From assembly GCA_033065855.1 (NCBI GenBank), contig JAVXUO010002151.1:111968-175967 (forward strand): a stretch of DNA of 64,000 nt, in the 5' to 3' direction. The stretch is from Escallonia rubra (taxonomy: Eukaryota; Streptophyta; Magnoliopsida; Escalloniales; Escalloniaceae). Positions 63,152 through 64,000 of the stretch are shown here, piece after piece. The notes beneath the pieces are model-generated. The model saw only the letters and a program-made list of their open reading frames with translations, did not search any database and was not told the origin of the DNA. Made by a program: the position numbers and the translations under genes. Each line of letters begins with the position of its first letter. The stretch's first letter is position 1.

Positions 63152-64000
63152 TTGTAATCTCTCTTAAGTCTTACCTGGTTTGTAATCTAGTCTAATCACT
63201 CAAGGATCTTTAATATAGATGTCTACTTGTATTTCAGAGAGAATCCTCAAAGGATTGACAGTGCGTCTTCCAACAAACGTATTGCATTCACCTATGAGCA
63301 GGTAGATTTTTGTGCTTTGTAATCTGGAATCGTTCTGTTTCACTGGTCTGTAGAGTTCTACTATATTCTTGGCAGTGGCAAAGCTATGAGAGGATCGAGC
63401 TGTACTATGGTCCCCCCTGGTTTTTGTAAATGACTACTTAGGGCAGCAAGACAATTGTTTCACTTTACAGATTTGGTCTCCCCCATTTTCTTTCTTTTTC
63501 TCGCTTCCCCATGCTCTTTTATATCCCCAATGCTTTTTCTTCACTCCAACCAAGTCACGGCTTTAACCAAGAAACACAGTAAAATTTTTGACTTCTTTCC
63601 AGCTTGTTGATGGGACTGCTGAATAACACCTAAGTTTGTGTTCGAACGATGATCTATGTTATTTTGGTGGTTTGCAATGATCAAAGGTTTTCCGATAACT
63701 TTAATTCATTTTGGGGTTTATAACTGGGATTCTTAACATTTTTAAGTTTCTGATGAGATTCTGTGATATTAATTCAATTTCTAGTTCTCTGATTTTGCCT
63801 ATAAGTGCTCTACATTTGGAATCTTTTCATGTTTTAGTTGAAATTTAGAAAAAAAATCTCTTTGAAATTTGGTTACACCAGGTTTGGGCTCCTGGCTTGG
63901 CCCTGAGTCTAGGAAGCACAACCATATTCCTTATTACATAGCAAGCACAACCACTATAGAAGTGGTTATATACTGGAAACTTGATTGATTGTGTTGAACT
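63152..64000. other. Unassigned sequence at the right edge
   Basis: AT-rich. Two short open segments with GT/AG-like borders (63239-63300, encoding NPQRIDSASSNKRIAFTYEQ; 63376-63429, encoding WQSYERIELYYGPPWFL) could be exons of an unrecognised gene. Nothing else is seen. Confidence 0.25.

Overview
This is nuclear DNA of a flowering plant, probably a eudicot. It is spliceosomal-intron-bearing, AT-rich, and made almost entirely of nested transposable elements. I see no intact single-copy host gene, no rRNA or tRNA gene and no CRISPR. The species cannot be named from the sequence.

Layout. 1-516 is the right end of a Mutator-like element (MULE-0). 557-1884 is TACATATG/TA microsatellite enclosing a fossil pararetrovirus fragment. 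1888-16634 is a broken Ty3/gypsy retrotransposon of the Tat lineage: gag-pol on the minus strand, dual RNase H, and an antisense plant-mobile-domain (PMD) reading frame on the plus strand. Its two LTR copies are in inverted orientation. 16655-17245 is microsatellite. 17246-19338 holds two adjacent MITE-like elements with palindrome-rich termini. 19487-31506 is a 12.0-kb MULE (MULE-1) with about 297-bp near-identical TIRs. 31609-44598 is a related but decayed 13.0-kb MULE (MULE-2), carrying one 3.5-kb solo LTR and one probable smaller one. 44636-51867 is a second Tat fragment split by a 5.7-kb chromovirus (45668-51374). 51868-64000 holds relics (gypsy pieces, SINEs, an exon of a host ARF GTPase) and a third MULE-type gene pair: a MuDR-like transposase and a PMD protein.

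How the parts work together. MULE-1 is the centrepiece. A full-length FAR1-type MULE transposase reads inward from the left TIR. A PMD gene with a C-terminal Ulp1 (C48) cysteine protease reads inward from the right TIR. Between them are a two-exon B3-domain DNA-binding protein and a divergent pair of small paralogous basic proteins that I do not recognise. The element carries more than 30 copies of a 23-bp palindrome with half-site GTCCGCYATAC. They lie in the TIRs, in a ~56-bp array upstream of the B3 gene, in a large hairpin, and in a 14-copy 82-bp array. MULE-2 has the same transposase/PMD-Ulp1 pair, mirrored, but a different palindrome (half-site AACCGCTAC) that shares the CCGCTA core. I infer a self-recognition system in which an element-encoded protein (B3 protein or transposase) binds family-specific palindromes, comparable in logic to VANC and its motif arrays in Arabidopsis VANDAL MULEs.

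Most insertions here sit inside TA-rich microsatellite. PMD sequences occur four times independently: in MULE-1, MULE-2, the 58-63 kb gene, and the Tat antisense frame.
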